From Anisakis pegreffii (taxonomy: Eukaryota; Nematoda; Chromadorea; Rhabditida; Anisakidae): 64,000 bases of DNA. Made by a program: the position numbers and the translations under genes. This document shows, one piece after another, positions 13,062 to 27,200 of this stretch. The notes beneath the pieces were generated by a model. That model worked only from the letters and a program-made list of their open reading frames with translations. It searched no databases and was not told the origin of the DNA. How positions within the stretch are numbered: the first letter of the stretch is position 1; each line of letters begins with the position of its first letter. The stretch lies in assembly GCA_035041965.1 (NCBI GenBank), contig JAPYMA010000016.1, positions 123,956-187,955 of the forward strand, read 5' to 3'.

Positions 13062-13069
13062 CCTTAGAA
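13062..13069. repeat. Right target-site duplication of the hAT element
   Basis: CCTTAGAA directly follows the CCCCTG terminus. One base differs from the left copy, which suggests the insertion is not very recent. Confidence 0.8.
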
Positions 13070-15288
13070 TTTATGGCGTACTTTCTGGAGTATTCCCAAT
13101 TGTTTTTATTTTCATTAAGGCATTACTATCATCATTACTTCCGAGTTATTTCTGTCTGATCATCAGAGTCGAAATATTAGCTAGCAGTGTCAGTCGATTC
13201 ACAGTGGCCATTCTAAAGCTTCAGGTCAAAACCTTTGTGGGTATTTCGTAGTGCAAAAAACGTTCCACTTTTGGATGGTACCAATGAGTGTGTTGGATGA
13301 TTTGAATTGAAGCAGGATTCTCGAATGTGCTGTGTTCCTACAATATTCTTTTGCCAACTAGTACGAGTTACAGTTTTTGTCGCAATGATTTTAAAAAAAA
13401 TGTCTTGTTGGTTTTGTGAATGACTTTTACTTGTATTCCCTTGTTTCGTTCATTCCATGTTGAAAATTCGGTAGTTCTGTCAGAAGTTTTGGAGTGAGAA
13501 ATTTTCGCTCTCTCATTTTATAAGTGAACGACAGAGAGATGAATTTCCAGCGCCAAACGGGATAGTTTTAGCAGACGGAATATAAGAAAATTCGATTGAG
13601 CGGTCACTTCGAACTGCCAACGAAGCCACTGGTGGTTGGTCGGAAAATTATTGTAGAAAACATTAAATTCATATTTATCATTCTGCGCTCATGTTCGTAC
13701 ACTTTCAACGATCTCGGTGAATTTCTCTGCGTTCCTTTCGTGTTGCTTCACTTAATTTCTCGCGAATGTAAATTTCATTCTCAGTTCCCAGTTTATGCTC
13801 AAAATCAGTGGAGCACATCTTATTTGTTATCCGAAACGTTGGCTGGTTGAATCCTGTTGTATTCAAATTTACTGATGAATTAGTAGATTGCAGTCAGGCT
13901 TCTACGGCGAAGGCTTGTTATTTTTGTTAGTGAGATATATTGTTCGTCAACGTTAGCAGTTAAATGTATTTCATAAATGTACTTTATTTCTTTCAAATCG
14001 GCTCAAAATGGTTGTCTCTAATTACTAGAACTAAAAATAGTGAAAATTATGAATTTGTGAATAGTGAAAATATAAAAGTTATAAACGGTACAGTAAATAG
14101 TATAAATTGTGCGTTATGCTTAAGCGTTATTTCTTCTTAATATTCGTTTGGTGTATATTCGTTCAATTGGCGAACCTTGAAATTGTTTGTGTTCAATGCT
14201 GTATTCAGAGTTTGATTTTTTAGACTTTCTGGTTGATCGTTTTATTTTGTATTTCTTTGTTCAATTCACTTATAAATAATTTGTTGTCGTTTTTTAATTG
14301 ACTCGAAAAGATGAGTTAGAATCAAATCCTTGATACTTTATCTTTAGTTTTTTCTTTAGGCTTTCGTGTTCATTGCTCTTCCAGTAGATCAGCTGTGGAT
14401 GCGCACACCCCATCTTCGGAACTTTTCAAATTCCATATCGGAAAAGTTCGCCGCTCGTTTCATTGAACACTAGCGTTTCATTCAGGACGAATGCCTTCTT
14501 TTAGAAGAAGCTGCATCATCTTTCATTTGCCTTCATCTTATTAATTCATAGGGAGGGAACAACTTAATACAATCTATTTCAAGTTTAATCTAGCTAGAAT
14601 GTGCAGCAATGTTTTTCCACCATAGAAACGCCTTAATGCCCAATTACGTGATCAGTTCGACGAATATCCCAAAATGGAGAAATGAATTTCATCCGACAAA
14701 ATTGATCACAGCTCATCTCACTGAATTTTGAGAATTATTGTTTTTATGAAATAATGCACACATAAGTAAATTCCACTCACCAAATGAATTCCACCAAAAA
14801 AATTTTCTCGAGCGAGAAAATGCTCACAAAGGATCAAGTGAACGCTTTTTCAGCGGTATTCTTCGACAGAATGAATCGGATCCATTGACCTCACGTATTT
14901 GTCCGCAAGCTGCATTCAGTCAGTTTCTTTCAAATGCACTACTGACACACAATATTCGTGAAGAAATATCATATTCGTTCAATTTTAGATCAAATTTCGG
15001 ATCGAGTTGATCGTAGAGAAGGTTTCGAAAACTCGGCGATATGTTTGGATCATTTTCAAAACTTCAGTCAGTCTGAAAACATTGCGAATACTGGTATTCA
15101 GTGACATCGCAGCCGATACAATTGGTCACCATGCAGGAGTTTCAGCCTTTTTGAATCGTAACGCGAGAATATCTTTTGATCTTTGTAACGATGACCTCTT
15201 TTTTATTGTGGTCTTATTATCGTCAGCAACAACAACAACAACAATCACGTGAATATTTCGAATCTCAATTTGATTGATCACAAAACAT
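13070..15288. other. Intergenic, nothing supported
   Basis: AT-rich sequence with short open frames that have no domain signal and no paired splice sites. A short CAA-type simple repeat lies at about 15,225-15,243. No RNA gene or terminal repeat is seen. Confidence 0.5.
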
Positions 15289-17311
15289 TTAAGATTGATC
15301 ACAATCCGGATAACAAACACCAATATCAGGTTGTGATAAGAATGGTATGCTGAGATTCAAGTGCAATACTTTTCCGGTCAAGAATTTTTCCTGCTTATGC
15401 AGTATTTGATGAATTTGCGGTACACTTAACCTCTTCTCAGGTTTCCAATGGCAGCCATCGCAATTCCTACCACATTCTCGTATATTGAATATTTGCTGAA
15501 CAACGTTTACTTCAGTTGAATACCAGTCCCTAGTAACGGCTATAATTGAATGCTCAACGCACAATCAAAATATAAATGCATCATTTCGCATTTTATGTTT
15601 TAAACGTATATACCACGACATATCATGCAAATGACTTCAACCAGAAACATTTCTTTCTACATTTCATAGCGGTAAATATCATTGCCTCTGAATATGATAT
15701 ATTCAGCCCTACATAAGAATCTTTTCGCTCATGTGATCATCATGATAGACGGCATCTATGAATTAATAGCCATAACAAGGGACCGGATATTCAGTCCCTG
15801 AAATTTAGATTTCCATAAGCTTGGAACTTTCTGACTGACGAACTTGTCTAATAATGAATACGACAGCAGGCAACAGGTTTTGGCTGTGGCGTGATAGTGG
15901 AGAGTGATGCACATGCTGAAAGTAAAAGTTTTTAAACTTGAATTCTGAAATATCGCAATGTTGATGTATACTAAGAAAGGAGTTTGCAGTACAGTGATTC
16001 ACGATATTCTTGTATCTTGCTTAAGTAACTCATAGAAATGTGAAAGATGTACACAATCAGGTTGGGAGAATCTTTGTTCGTAAATTCAATCGAACAGCTG
16101 ATCACCTCAGCAAATTCACCGACCGCAAAGAAAGCTCTGTGGAGTATTTGTCAAGTAGAAAACATAACGGTTCAAGCGAGCAACTTTGAGGAAAGAAGGA
16201 TCAACCTGAAACGGTGATGTCCATCTATCGTAGCCGATTTTCTTCCATGAGTGAATCATGAGATCCATCTCACACCACGCATCATTTGACTGATACCAAT
16301 CACGCGCCATTCCATGCGCTCGATGTAATAACTTCACTTTATCGGTCCATAAACGTGTGGATCCTTCAAAGTGACAACAGTCATCCAGTAGTTTCGGTGA
16401 AAAATGACGTACCGGTCGTCCGAAGGCATACGTATCAGTGTCAATTCGTCGATTTTGAATAGACGATAATTTTGTTTGAAAAGCTATGAACGGCAGGAAT
16501 TTTCTGTTATCTCTGCCTTTTTCGTCCCAATTATGCGATGCAAATTTCAGCGAAACATCACCACTCCACGTTACTCTCAGAATTTGCATTTCTTTCACCA
16601 TAGGAAACACAAGGATAACGGTTGAATTTGTGGACTTCATCGTCCTCAGAATTAGATACTGTTTAAGTTCAACTAACAAACCAAGATATATACGTACACA
16701 TATATACATAACAAAAGGCATGTAAGTGTCATAATCATACGCGTTAAACCAAATTTCTTCGAGGTTCTTATATTCCTGACTTGCTTTCGAATATATTGTT
16801 TCGAGAAATACAGCCTGAAGTGTGAACTGATTTATTGAAGGCATTATTTCTATCATATTGATGATTGTGATTGTTACAGCTACTGCGATATGGACGTAAG
16901 AAATCATGAATACACTTGACAAGACGATAATTACAGCAATATGAATATCAGGTTATTATGCAATCAAAATCTGATGCTTTTGGATGAGGCTCACGCCTTG
17001 AATAACTTATCACCAAACGATTGTGAATTCGTCGAAATCTAGTGTGGGAAGAGATTGGGTATGTAATAGTTTCTGTGAAGAGAACAATCTGCTTTGAAAA
17101 GAATTGAAGTTTGTGCGTCAAAAATTTGGTCCCTTTACTTTTCCGAATAACTTCAATGACTGAGTGAGGATTACGACGTGAAATATACATAACTTACATG
17201 AATCGCGCCATTATCATATCCACTATACCAATGCGGAATGTTTGGTGCGTTCACAAATTCATAATCAACCCAGCGCATCAAAAAGTCTCGTGAAAAATCA
17301 CTATTCTTCAC
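15289..17311 (-). CDS. DUF273 family putative glycosyltransferase, 3' half
   Basis: Four minus-strand exons splice in phase: 17311-17198, 16814-16682, 16363-16206, 15495-15289 (stop TAA). They encode about 203 residues. Landmarks in order: KNSDFSRDFLMRW, then YDNGAIH, then ICVRIYLG, then HRAHGMARDW with WCEMDLMIHSWK, then FNIRECGRNCDGCHWK, ending at SQPDIGVC. This order matches the C-terminal two thirds of nematode DUF273 proteins, which resemble galactosyltransferases of the GMA12/MNN10 type and are thought to be Golgi type II membrane enzymes; substrate unknown. Exon 17198-17311 begins after AAATTCAG in phase 0, so upstream exons are required. I could not find the DxD-containing exon or a signal anchor between 17,312 and about 20,600. 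The gene is either 5'-truncated or has a very long first intron. Confidence 0.75.
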
Positions 17312-20300
17312 CTGAATTTCGAACGCAAAGTAGCAAATGAACGCTACAGTTTTATATTCGGAACTTCTTCCGAAGCGTCAAATTATGTTGCCATTCTGTT
17401 CTTGCACAGTTCTCATTACAGCTGAAACTTGAAATGTGATTTTTTCGTTCGGAGCAGTGCCATTTGCCAGCTGATCATGCTCACAGTGCTTTTCTCATTG
17501 ATTTTCGTTGACGTTTTCTAGTTTTGACCTCAGTCCACGTGAATAATTATATTGAAAAAATTACGTGTTGCAGTTCATACTAGACTGTACACGAGGTTTG
17601 CAAAGCCTGATACAGTTCAATATTCTGATGTAGTGTTGTGCGAGGAGTCCCCGCATCCGGGGTCTGCGTCCTCGAATCCCCATCCTCGACCATTTTTCAT
17701 TAAGTTAATTTTGTACAAGAGGTCATTTTTAGGTTCTTGACCAAAAATACTTGTGAAAATCTTTTGGGTTAAGGAGTGTTAGGCGGTGAAGTAAAAATGC
17801 GGTTCTTGAATAATGAATGTTACGGTATGGAACGAATGGAAACACCCTTTTCTTAAAAGAAATTTGAAAGAAGATCTCATGAAAAGTTATGTGAAATGCG
17901 ATGCAATTGCTCAGCGATTGTTCAATGCAGACATTGGTTGGCGAGCTATGGTGTACGGTAAACGCACGATTCTGATTGGTCATTGTTAATGGTGCAATAG
18001 TGTACGCGCTAGGCGGAGTGAGCGTTATTTATTCAGCATTCATTTTAGTTGTTTGTTCGCTAAATCTAAATCGTTCGTATTCATGATACTAAATTTGCCA
18101 TTTTTTTTCGTGCTGAAATTTGTAGTATAGAGAGGCAGTCAACGGAGTTGTTGGTTTCCGCGACTATTTTAAATACTTCAAGGTCTTATCAATTGACGAC
18201 GGATTCAATTCGATCGTTAGTGTTCAGTTGTTCGTATGGTGAAGTAGCGAATACTCAATCAAATTCTTCAAATTCAGTGGCGATGATTGGATCACACAGC
18301 AGAAGATTGATTCCGGCTCAGGAGTCAACTGTATAGTCAGCGAAAATTTCTGCCGATGGCAACTCGCTAGTGACCAAAGGTGCTGATTCTGAGATGGAGG
18401 TTACTTGTCAAGTTCGTAAATTTCATCTATGATATGACCCTGTGTAGATTTAACGCTTCACTTATATTACCATTTTCTAGTTTTTCAATTTTTGATAATC
18501 TATTATCAGATTTTCAGATCCATATTGTACGTAATATTAGATGAATTAAAAAACGCTTTAAAAATGCAGTCTTATCAGCTGTTGTTGTGATTGCGAAATT
18601 TTAACAAAACCGAAGCTTATGCATTCAATCAGCCTTTTTATTTTTAATAGTTTGATAACAGCGAATAGTTTATTCAATGATTCATTAGCAGATATGGCAA
18701 CGGGAGAAACGCGACATGCCAATAGCATAAAGTAATTGGCATTGTGTGTGCTCGTACAAAGCGGATACTGTGTACAGTCTCGTGGAATCATTTCAATGAT
18801 ATAAATGCCGTTGGTGAAGGAGACGAGAATTTGCTGTCAACATTATTGTTTCGGAGATATTATCATTTAAGAATTGATAACATCGGGATAATGATATTGG
18901 TATTATAACAGAAACAATAAAGCGCTCTGAGGATTGGCAGTGTAGTGCTCTCGTAGATAACTTCGTTTATGAGACGATGATACAAATAACCCTTACAGAT
19001 GACTTTTATTTTCCAGGTAACTTCATATTAATAATGTGAGCGTAGGATAACGTTGAATGCGAATGAGGTGCACAATATGAAAGTATCAGTACAGTTGTAA
19101 ATTATATTTGGTTTTTAATTTCGAATCATCTTGAATGATGAGACTGAACGTTTGTTTTAAAGGTTACACTTTAAGAGTGTCGTTATCAGTGAGATGTATT
19201 TTCTGCATGAAGGATGCGTATTCCAAGTGAATTTTTGCACGTTTAACTCCTACACAAAATGTTTTCTTCTATGCACGTATAACTGTGCTATTAGAATTTT
19301 TTGATAGGTTCTACTTCCTATTTTTTCTGCAAACATAATCCACTATCCCTCTTATCACTACTATCATTGCGACCGTCGTTATCTAATATCAGTTGTGATT
19401 GATGTACTTGTCAACTGATGAAGCGTGAAACAGTACAATACTTACGACTGGTTAATGCTTGATTGTTGCTCACTCATGCGTGACTGTAACGGTTCAGTCG
19501 TTTCATCGCAGTGAACAGCGTAAATTGCCATTCTTTAACATTGCACTTTTACTTTTCATTGATACTTTCGTGTTCGTTTCTTCTTTTGAAAATATCAACA
19601 ATTCAAAATGTAATTGATGCGGCCGAATAATCCTCCCTCTTCCCCCCCCCCTACTTTCCGTAAAAAGGATGCCTCGAACTTCCATTGATGACTATTGAAA
19701 AGTTATATTGAGACTGAGAATGAAACTGTGGGAACAGTTGAGCAAGTGCATTCATTTACTGTGCTATAGTTGATTACAGTATTGTATACTATTGCGTTTT
19801 GTGAGAAGAAAATTTTAGCTTGTATGTTAACTCATGGGTGAATAATATAGATTCAATGTGATAATGATAATATGATGTAACAAAAACAAAGGGTGAAAAA
19901 CATTAATAAAATATTCCAAAAACAAATGAATAAATTCTCCTTACTGATCTTGACAAAGATTATGTCATAGACAAAAAGTAATCGATATTCGGCTTTCGAT
20001 GGTAGTTGCGACCAAATTTCCTAACAAGGTTTGCAACAAGTAAACCAACAGGACCGAACAGTGAAATGACTGTTTTGTCGAATGTCGTATTGAGTTGTTC
20101 GAGGATCCAACCGATGTTGTTTGAGTGCACTCAATATTGCAATGGCACAATTCATTGTTTGGTTATTTAAAAATTTCCGACACTGGGTATTGAATACCTT
20201 GAATTAGAGCTAGATAAATTTCTTGATGAGCATAGCTCTTACGAGCGGTTTGTCTTGATTGCTGAAATAAATCTCAATATCAGCAGAGATATTCGAAATT

Positions 20301-20600
20301 TTTAAGTAAATACTTATTCGTTATTATGTTGATGACAGTTGAAACACGAACACTGCTAAATAATTATCCCAAACAATTTGATTTGCGACAATAGCACCGA
20401 AGTTGAGGTGGCTCTTGTGTAAGAATAGTTATAGTCTCAGATTTGAAATTTCACACGAACTGCATTTGAAGATTTGGTAATGGTTTTCAGTCAGCGTCAG
20501 TTCGATTGAATGTGTCACCTTAAACTTGGGCATTCCAACCACGCATTACTTATTACGATCCTATATCTCGCACTAACCTGTGATAACAACCATTCGCGTG
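17312..20600. other. Intergenic or unresolved 5' region between the DUF273 gene and the RdRP gene
   Basis: The two genes point away from each other, so this 3.3 kb may hold both promoters and any missing first exons. A 60-codon Ser-rich frame at 18,148-18,336 (+) has some coding look but no family match and no phase partner. No RNA gene is seen. Confidence 0.4.
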
Positions 20601-20639
20601 GTTCTATCGTAACTGACATATTGAAACATTAATAATCTG

Positions 20640-20877
20640 AGTATCAACTGGAACGTTAATTGAAACAATAAAACACGACAGAAAGAATTTGTGAAGTGCC
20701 CGATAAGACGACGCAGCCAATTGAAATGTTTGAACATCTGCAACTGCAAACACCATCGCACCTTCATCAGTCGCCGACTCCTGATGCGGACGAAGCGAAT
20801 AAACTAACAGCGAAAGTGCTCTTTCGTGAAACCCTTCCAAGAGAGGCGGAGTTCTTAAAGAAAAACCTACCGGTTGG
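20640..20877 (+). CDS. Possible first coding exon(s) of the RdRP gene
   Basis: An open frame through ICEVPDKTTQPIEMFEHLQL to LKKNLPV reads like coding sequence. It can end at 20,877 before GTGGCT in phase 1, exactly the phase the next exon (21,241) needs. The left limit is not established and no in-frame start codon is obvious. The assignment rests on phase and position only. Confidence 0.3.
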
Positions 20878-21240
20878 TGGCTAATATTTTCCTCTGCTGA
20901 ATCAGTTAATATCAACAGCATGAAAAAAACTGAAAATTTGTGATGAACAATATATAAAAATTTAATCAAAGCGTAGAAAATTTAGGCTGAAATGAAAGTA
21001 ACTATTTTTCTATAGTGGTCATTGTGGGTTAAGAGTTGGAATGATTTCATTTCTTAAGAATATTATCTGAAAGAAGGTTTCACAAAATTTGTTACACGCA
21101 AGCAAAACATTCTCACTGGCATCGTTATGCGACTTTTGCCCAACATGATATTCAAGAAACCATTTGCTAAATAACTCCTAGTGGCATGGACCAAGTTCGG
21201 GCTTCTTAAAACTCTGTATTGTTACATATTTTCAATAAAG

Positions 21241-24200
21241 TGATCGTTACTCCTCAGTTGACCGGTATAATCAACGACTCGCGTCCATGGCATAATGTGG
21301 AAATTGACAAAGAAACAATCGAGGAGCATAAAGTTGAGTTGGATGCATACAGTGATAATAAACAAACTGAATTGATTTTTAAAGTGAGTTTGTCGGTGAT
21401 TTTTTGATTGTGTTAATTTTTCCTTCTAATGTCGCAACTAAAAATAAAACAACATTCATAAATTTCGCGGATTCCTTAATAAGTTTCTACTATCAGCTTG
21501 ACCGCAACACCGTCTGTAACTTGAGGAAAATGCACTTGGACAATTCATCGCCTCATATTCTGCAGAATTTTCGCTTTATAATTCTATTTTTTTTCGTCAA
21601 CTTTCAGTCCGCCACTTTTGGACGCTAAAAAGTTTCTCTTTTATTCATTCATGCACTTTATGCGTGAATTTTGTTGTTGTCACCTTCCATTTTTTAAGCA
21701 GATAATTGAATCAAATAATCGAAATTTAATCATCACAAAACAATTAACTGAAATAATACATCGCGCAACACTTATCGTAATTGATAACACACATTCTCAT
21801 ATAATGTAATGCATAGGCGCCCATTTGGGACTATAGTTGATCGAAATTTCACGGTTTCGCTGCCACACTATTTGTACATTTTTCACTAAATTGCGAAGGT
21901 TTGTTCGATGTGAATGCATTTTATTATTTTTACTACAGCTCATCCTATTATGCTCTTATTGGATAATATGCTTATTATTGCTGTTGCTGCTGTTGTTGTT
22001 TTATTGTGTTTGTTTGTCTAAATTATAATAATTTAAGGTGTATGCAAAATCTTGGAAACTTTCATTGTTGGATTGGGTGGCAAAATTTCAGAGGAATTGT
22101 TGTGGGCAATGGGAATCAGGTGATGCAGACACACCAATGTTGCAACTGAACGATATGGCATTCTTTAATCGAGACTGCGTGTGAGTCGTTTTTCGCTGGT
22201 TTGTGTTCGATTACTCGTGTCCGATTATTGTTGCTGCTGCAGCAACAGCAGCTCATTTAAAGATTCTCTCATTTTTTTGATATACTGAATAGAATTCGTA
22301 ATTCACTTCCCATATCCGAATACGCATTGCACCTATTAGACGGTGAGTCTATTGTGTTGATGATTACGATTGCACGTTAGTAGGCGTAAGGTAACGGAAA
22401 ATCAAATTTTCATTCGAACATTCACCGATAAATTGTCACTTTGTTATTCCTATCACATTGCTTAATCAAACACCACCGAGTAGCAAACGTAATAACGATA
22501 AGCATTTTGCTGATCATCACTCGGAGTGATTGGCAAACCAATCCGCCAGTATCCCATTAACGAGTGATTTGACACGGTATCGGTACGAGAACAAAGCCGA
22601 AGAGAACAAAGTGCTTTTGAAAAAAAAGGAAATGAAGGCAGTGAAAACTGCTTCATCGCAAAAGTTTTCCATCAACGACTAGTAGTAGCAGTTTCAGTCC
22701 AACACATCTCTCACTACCGGTGCAATCGATCAGTTTCGGTAATATGATCAACGCTGCCACATATTACTCGCATTTCAAGCGTGAAACTGCACAGGGTCAA
22801 GCTGCTCAACAGTCGTGCAGATGGCTAAGCGTATTAAGTAATCAGCGCATCGATCATGCCATGTTCGTGGACATGGAACATGATCGTAGTCTGTTGACTG
22901 TACGCTTCGCTTTATTGGACGGTCAGTAGTTATGCTGTGATGGTTGTTCTGATACTCTGTTCTCTTCTACAGGATTGCTTCGGATTTCGAGCTGTGATCT
23001 GTTTTGGCATCAATCGTCTTTGTTATTATTGCATAAATTTTAGCACGAATAACAGCTACCATAAGAGTAGCAACAGTGATAATAATTGTAACCATAAGCA
23101 TTCGAGTAGGATTAGTTAAGAGAATAATGATAATGGGCGCATTACGGATGTAGATAGGAATGATCGCAATTAATGACATTAAAAAGATGATGAAAGAAAT
23201 AAGGGTAATGCTATGAATTTGTACTTGAGGTGGTTATAAACCGTCGGCGAACGAGCGATATGCTTCAGCCAATGATGCAGTGCGCATACCAGCATCGGCA
23301 ATTGCTGTGAGAGTAAGACTGCAATCAATTTTTTTTGTTGTTATCAAATAAAATTGGTTTCAATTCAACGATATTTCAGCTTTAGTTTTGACGAACATTC
23401 AGACTAAGTAACAAAAAACTCTAATAACAACTACAATAGTTATGCGCATTTTGGTAAAAATTTCAGATAAGATACACATCAGTTCGACGCATCATATTTG
23501 ATACACAAGTTAAGAGGAACGATGAAAAAGTGACAAGAGTCTATTTTCAACTGAATTATCCAGTTGAAATACGGCGATATCGGCATCGGCCAATGGCCGA
23601 GCGGCCTGATTTGATCTCGATAGGGAATGGCATGCGGCAAATGTGCGTTTTGCTGGGTTATTATTATTTTTTCATCGAATTCATTTTTACTTATGCAATT
23701 ATTCGTTTGCTGATCAACTCAATCGTTCATCTTAAAAACATTAATCATTCCCAATTGAATTGCATGAATGACCGTGCACTCGAACGTTTTAAATTTGCAG
23801 TTTCTTCCCCGAAAACGACAGGGACCCACAAAATAAGAATGCTCGAAACAGAGACAATTTCATAATGGCCATAAACACTAGTCCATTCATGTACATTGAA
23901 TTTGATTCATCGTTGGAGGTTTGTTTTTGAAATTTTCATTTTGTGTTTTTTTTGATTGCTATCTCTTAAGAAAACGAAATTTCATCTTCATCGGAAACAA
24001 AAAAACATTTCAGATAATTTACTGCCATGATGTGTTTTTCGTCTAGGTCATTCATTTATGATATGGGTATCTTGCGATATGTGCGAAATTAACAACGCAC
24101 TAACGCGTACAAAAAATTTTGCGATCGCATAATATCATCAGCATCTCAAAACTCTCCAGCATTCCGGCGTTTTCAAGCTGGCTAGCTATTGTAGAGAGTA

Positions 24201-27200
24201 TTAAGCAAAAATTTTTCCATTCTTTTGAAATACTCTTAAATTTGAATGAAGCACTCAAGCACGAAACGCAACATGTAACTGATAAAGTACTCATATGTTA
24301 TTTAATTGTATGTGTAGAGATGTGCTTAAATGATACCCCGGACACAGGAAGTTATTTGGATATGCAAGGAAAAAAAAACAATCTTCCTTAATGGGACCAG
24401 AAGTATGCACTGGGCACTTTTAATCTCCCTAGGGGTAAACGAAGAGTTGAAAATGAAACGATGATTGCAATACAAAGCATCTGAATATAGAAACTAGAGC
24501 ATTGCGGGACGGGAAGAAAGTAGGGGACGAAATTTCGCATTCGAGTACCCCGAATATATAGTCGGCTCGAAAAATTTTGAAGATGGGGATAGATTCGGGT
24601 CCTCGAAAATCACCAATACTCGCAACATAGTAGTTAGTCATCATAATTGTTTCTCCTTTTCTTAATTCATTTTTTGACGTAATATTATTGAATTTGAACA
24701 GAAGAGTGAACTGTACGAAATAATGTGCCGATTGTATGCGCGTATTGGCTTACCACTGGAATTTATAACGATCGAATGCGTTGATAAGCCCGTTAGCTGG
24801 TCGTTTTTTTACTATTATTGTCATTATCATCGTGACAATCATCACTTGCTTTTTTATTATTCTTTATTGCTGAGTCGATGCCATTTTAATTGCTAACTGT
24901 TCCTATCACTAATGTTATCACAAAGTTGAATCTCTCCTCATTGTCGCCTTAAAGTTTCGGTTTTGATTGTCACTACCACGAAACAATACTATTTCAGCAG
25001 TAGGATATCTGTTGTGCAGTAATGGTCAATATTCATACGTTTATTCGTTTGCTTGAATGACCGTCAATATTTCAACTTTCACCGCTAACATACATCAGAA
25101 AGATGGATCGCATTAGGCGATTGATTGAGACATAAAATGTTGACCAGTACACATTTGATTTGCTGGCTAAAAAATCGCCAATATGTCAGCAGCGTTTCAA
25201 GTTGGCTAGCTTTTGTGATCAGTATTACGCACCAAATATTCTATTCTTTATTGACCAATCAAAAGCAAATCAGTTCAATCGACAAGAATGCATTTGATAC
25301 AAGTTGTGTTCTCATTTGGTTTACAGCAATAGTGATTACGGTAAGTTGATGCTTTCAGTTACGTTGACCCACCGGTTCGTCTGACGAGCAGTTCTGCGGA
25401 ACAAAGCGATAATATGCAAAGGCTGATGAGTCCAGTTGAGCCGAAAGTCAGTGAGGAATGGACAAATGAATTGAGGCGTCGCGGAAGTTTTGCATTGGAG
25501 TATTTTATTGCTGCATTACTTAGTAGAGGTGTGGTCGTGAAAGATCAAATTTTGGTTTGTTCTTTCCTTTGGTGGCATTGCATTTCACCGTTAAACTTTC
25601 TTCGCAATGATCTCGCCTACTTTTTAAAACGTTTCTTTCGCCATTTCACTCGAAGATTTTGAAGATTTTCTTCTTCCCTTTCCATGAAAAATTTCAAAAT
25701 TTGTTTTTTACCTTTGTTGACGAACCGTTTTCAATTGTCCTATTCAATCTGATTTCGTTTACGCTGATTCATTCCACTTTCAATTGTTGAATTGTGTTGT
25801 GATGTTGAATTATAATTTATGCTGTTCCACGAGGATTTATTTTGTGTTTTTATAATATTCTTTTGATTGGGCTTGATTTTTATGCAATTGAGTTTCATAT
25901 CTCGTGAACATTGCAATACTGAGCAACTTGCAAAAGTCTTCATCGTTCTTAAAGAAATCATCAATCGTTTGTTGGTCAATTAACAACAAGATGCACTGAG
26001 TTTAACTAAAAACTGACGCGGCTCAATCGCCTTAATCTTAATGATATTCAGTATCGCACACAGATTCTCGACTGTTCATTGGGAGCTTTGTTCAGTTTTC
26101 AGATATCTGAAGAAAAAAGAGATAGGTTTATGCGTGAGATATTGAAATATTTTGATCAGGATCGAGAGGTTAGCAAGTTTCACTTCGTTCGTTAATGTTT
26201 TATGAGCACGTTCGAAAAAAGAAGTGCTGACTGTTGAAAAGGAAGGAATTTTTCATTCGAGTGTGACGTTCATATAGTTGTTGTTGATTTGAATCAATCT
26301 GAATTGCCTCGAATTCTGTGTTGGACTGAGTTCTTGAATATATATTACCTCTAGTGAGAGTAGTTTGTTCAGGTCATTTTTAGGATTAAAATTTGTATCA
26401 TTTCAATAAGTTCAGGTGACGCTCAAGACATTGGAACGCCTGTTGAATGTGATTGATGAGAGACGTGAAACACCGTCAATATTGCAAACATTCAGATTGT
26501 TACGGCACAATCTACGATCGCAACCTGATGATCTGAGCGAAATATATGAGGATGAGAAACGAGGCGATTACAGACGTGTGAGGAAGGTAGCAATTTGCAT
26601 GTGTATTTTTGAAGTCACCATTGCAATGTGCCCTATTGACTGCTTTCCTATTCGTTGACGAATATCAGTACTAGTAATAATATAACAGTAATGTACGAAA
26701 CGAGACATTTTGGCGATCACGAATGTTTCGAATGCTATAGTTGAGGGATTTGATCGTCCCAGTGGATAATGATGTAAGGCATCTGTTTTGACTTGACCAA
26801 ATTGGGAATAGTTTTGAATCATCCAGTCCCTACGACTCTGACTTATCAAAGCGGCCAATACCGAAACCAATCAACATCAAAACAGCCGGTGTCAAAACAT
26901 CGACATCAAAGTATTCTGTATCCACCAGTGAATAACAGATTTTCTCAGATAATTGTTACGCCAACGAGAATGTTGTTGCTTGCGCCTGAACTATTGATGG
27001 GAAATCGTGTATTGCGAAGATACGATGAAACTGGTGATGGAGCGTTGCGAGTTCAGTTCAGGGACGATAACAGTGAAGTACTCAGACTGAACCAAGTTGG
27101 GGAATACCTTATTGATGCAACCGTTCATAACACGATGACTAGGGGCATACATATTGCTGGTTCGTTATCGTTACTGATCGAGATATTTTATTAATTATTT

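Noticed and set aside
26793..26948. Extension of the RdRP exon upstream of 26,949
   Set aside because: The frame is open to the left, but the family reads directly from RRVRK (exon ending 26,586) into IIVTPTR. The TTTCTCAG acceptor at 26,948 fits in phase 0.
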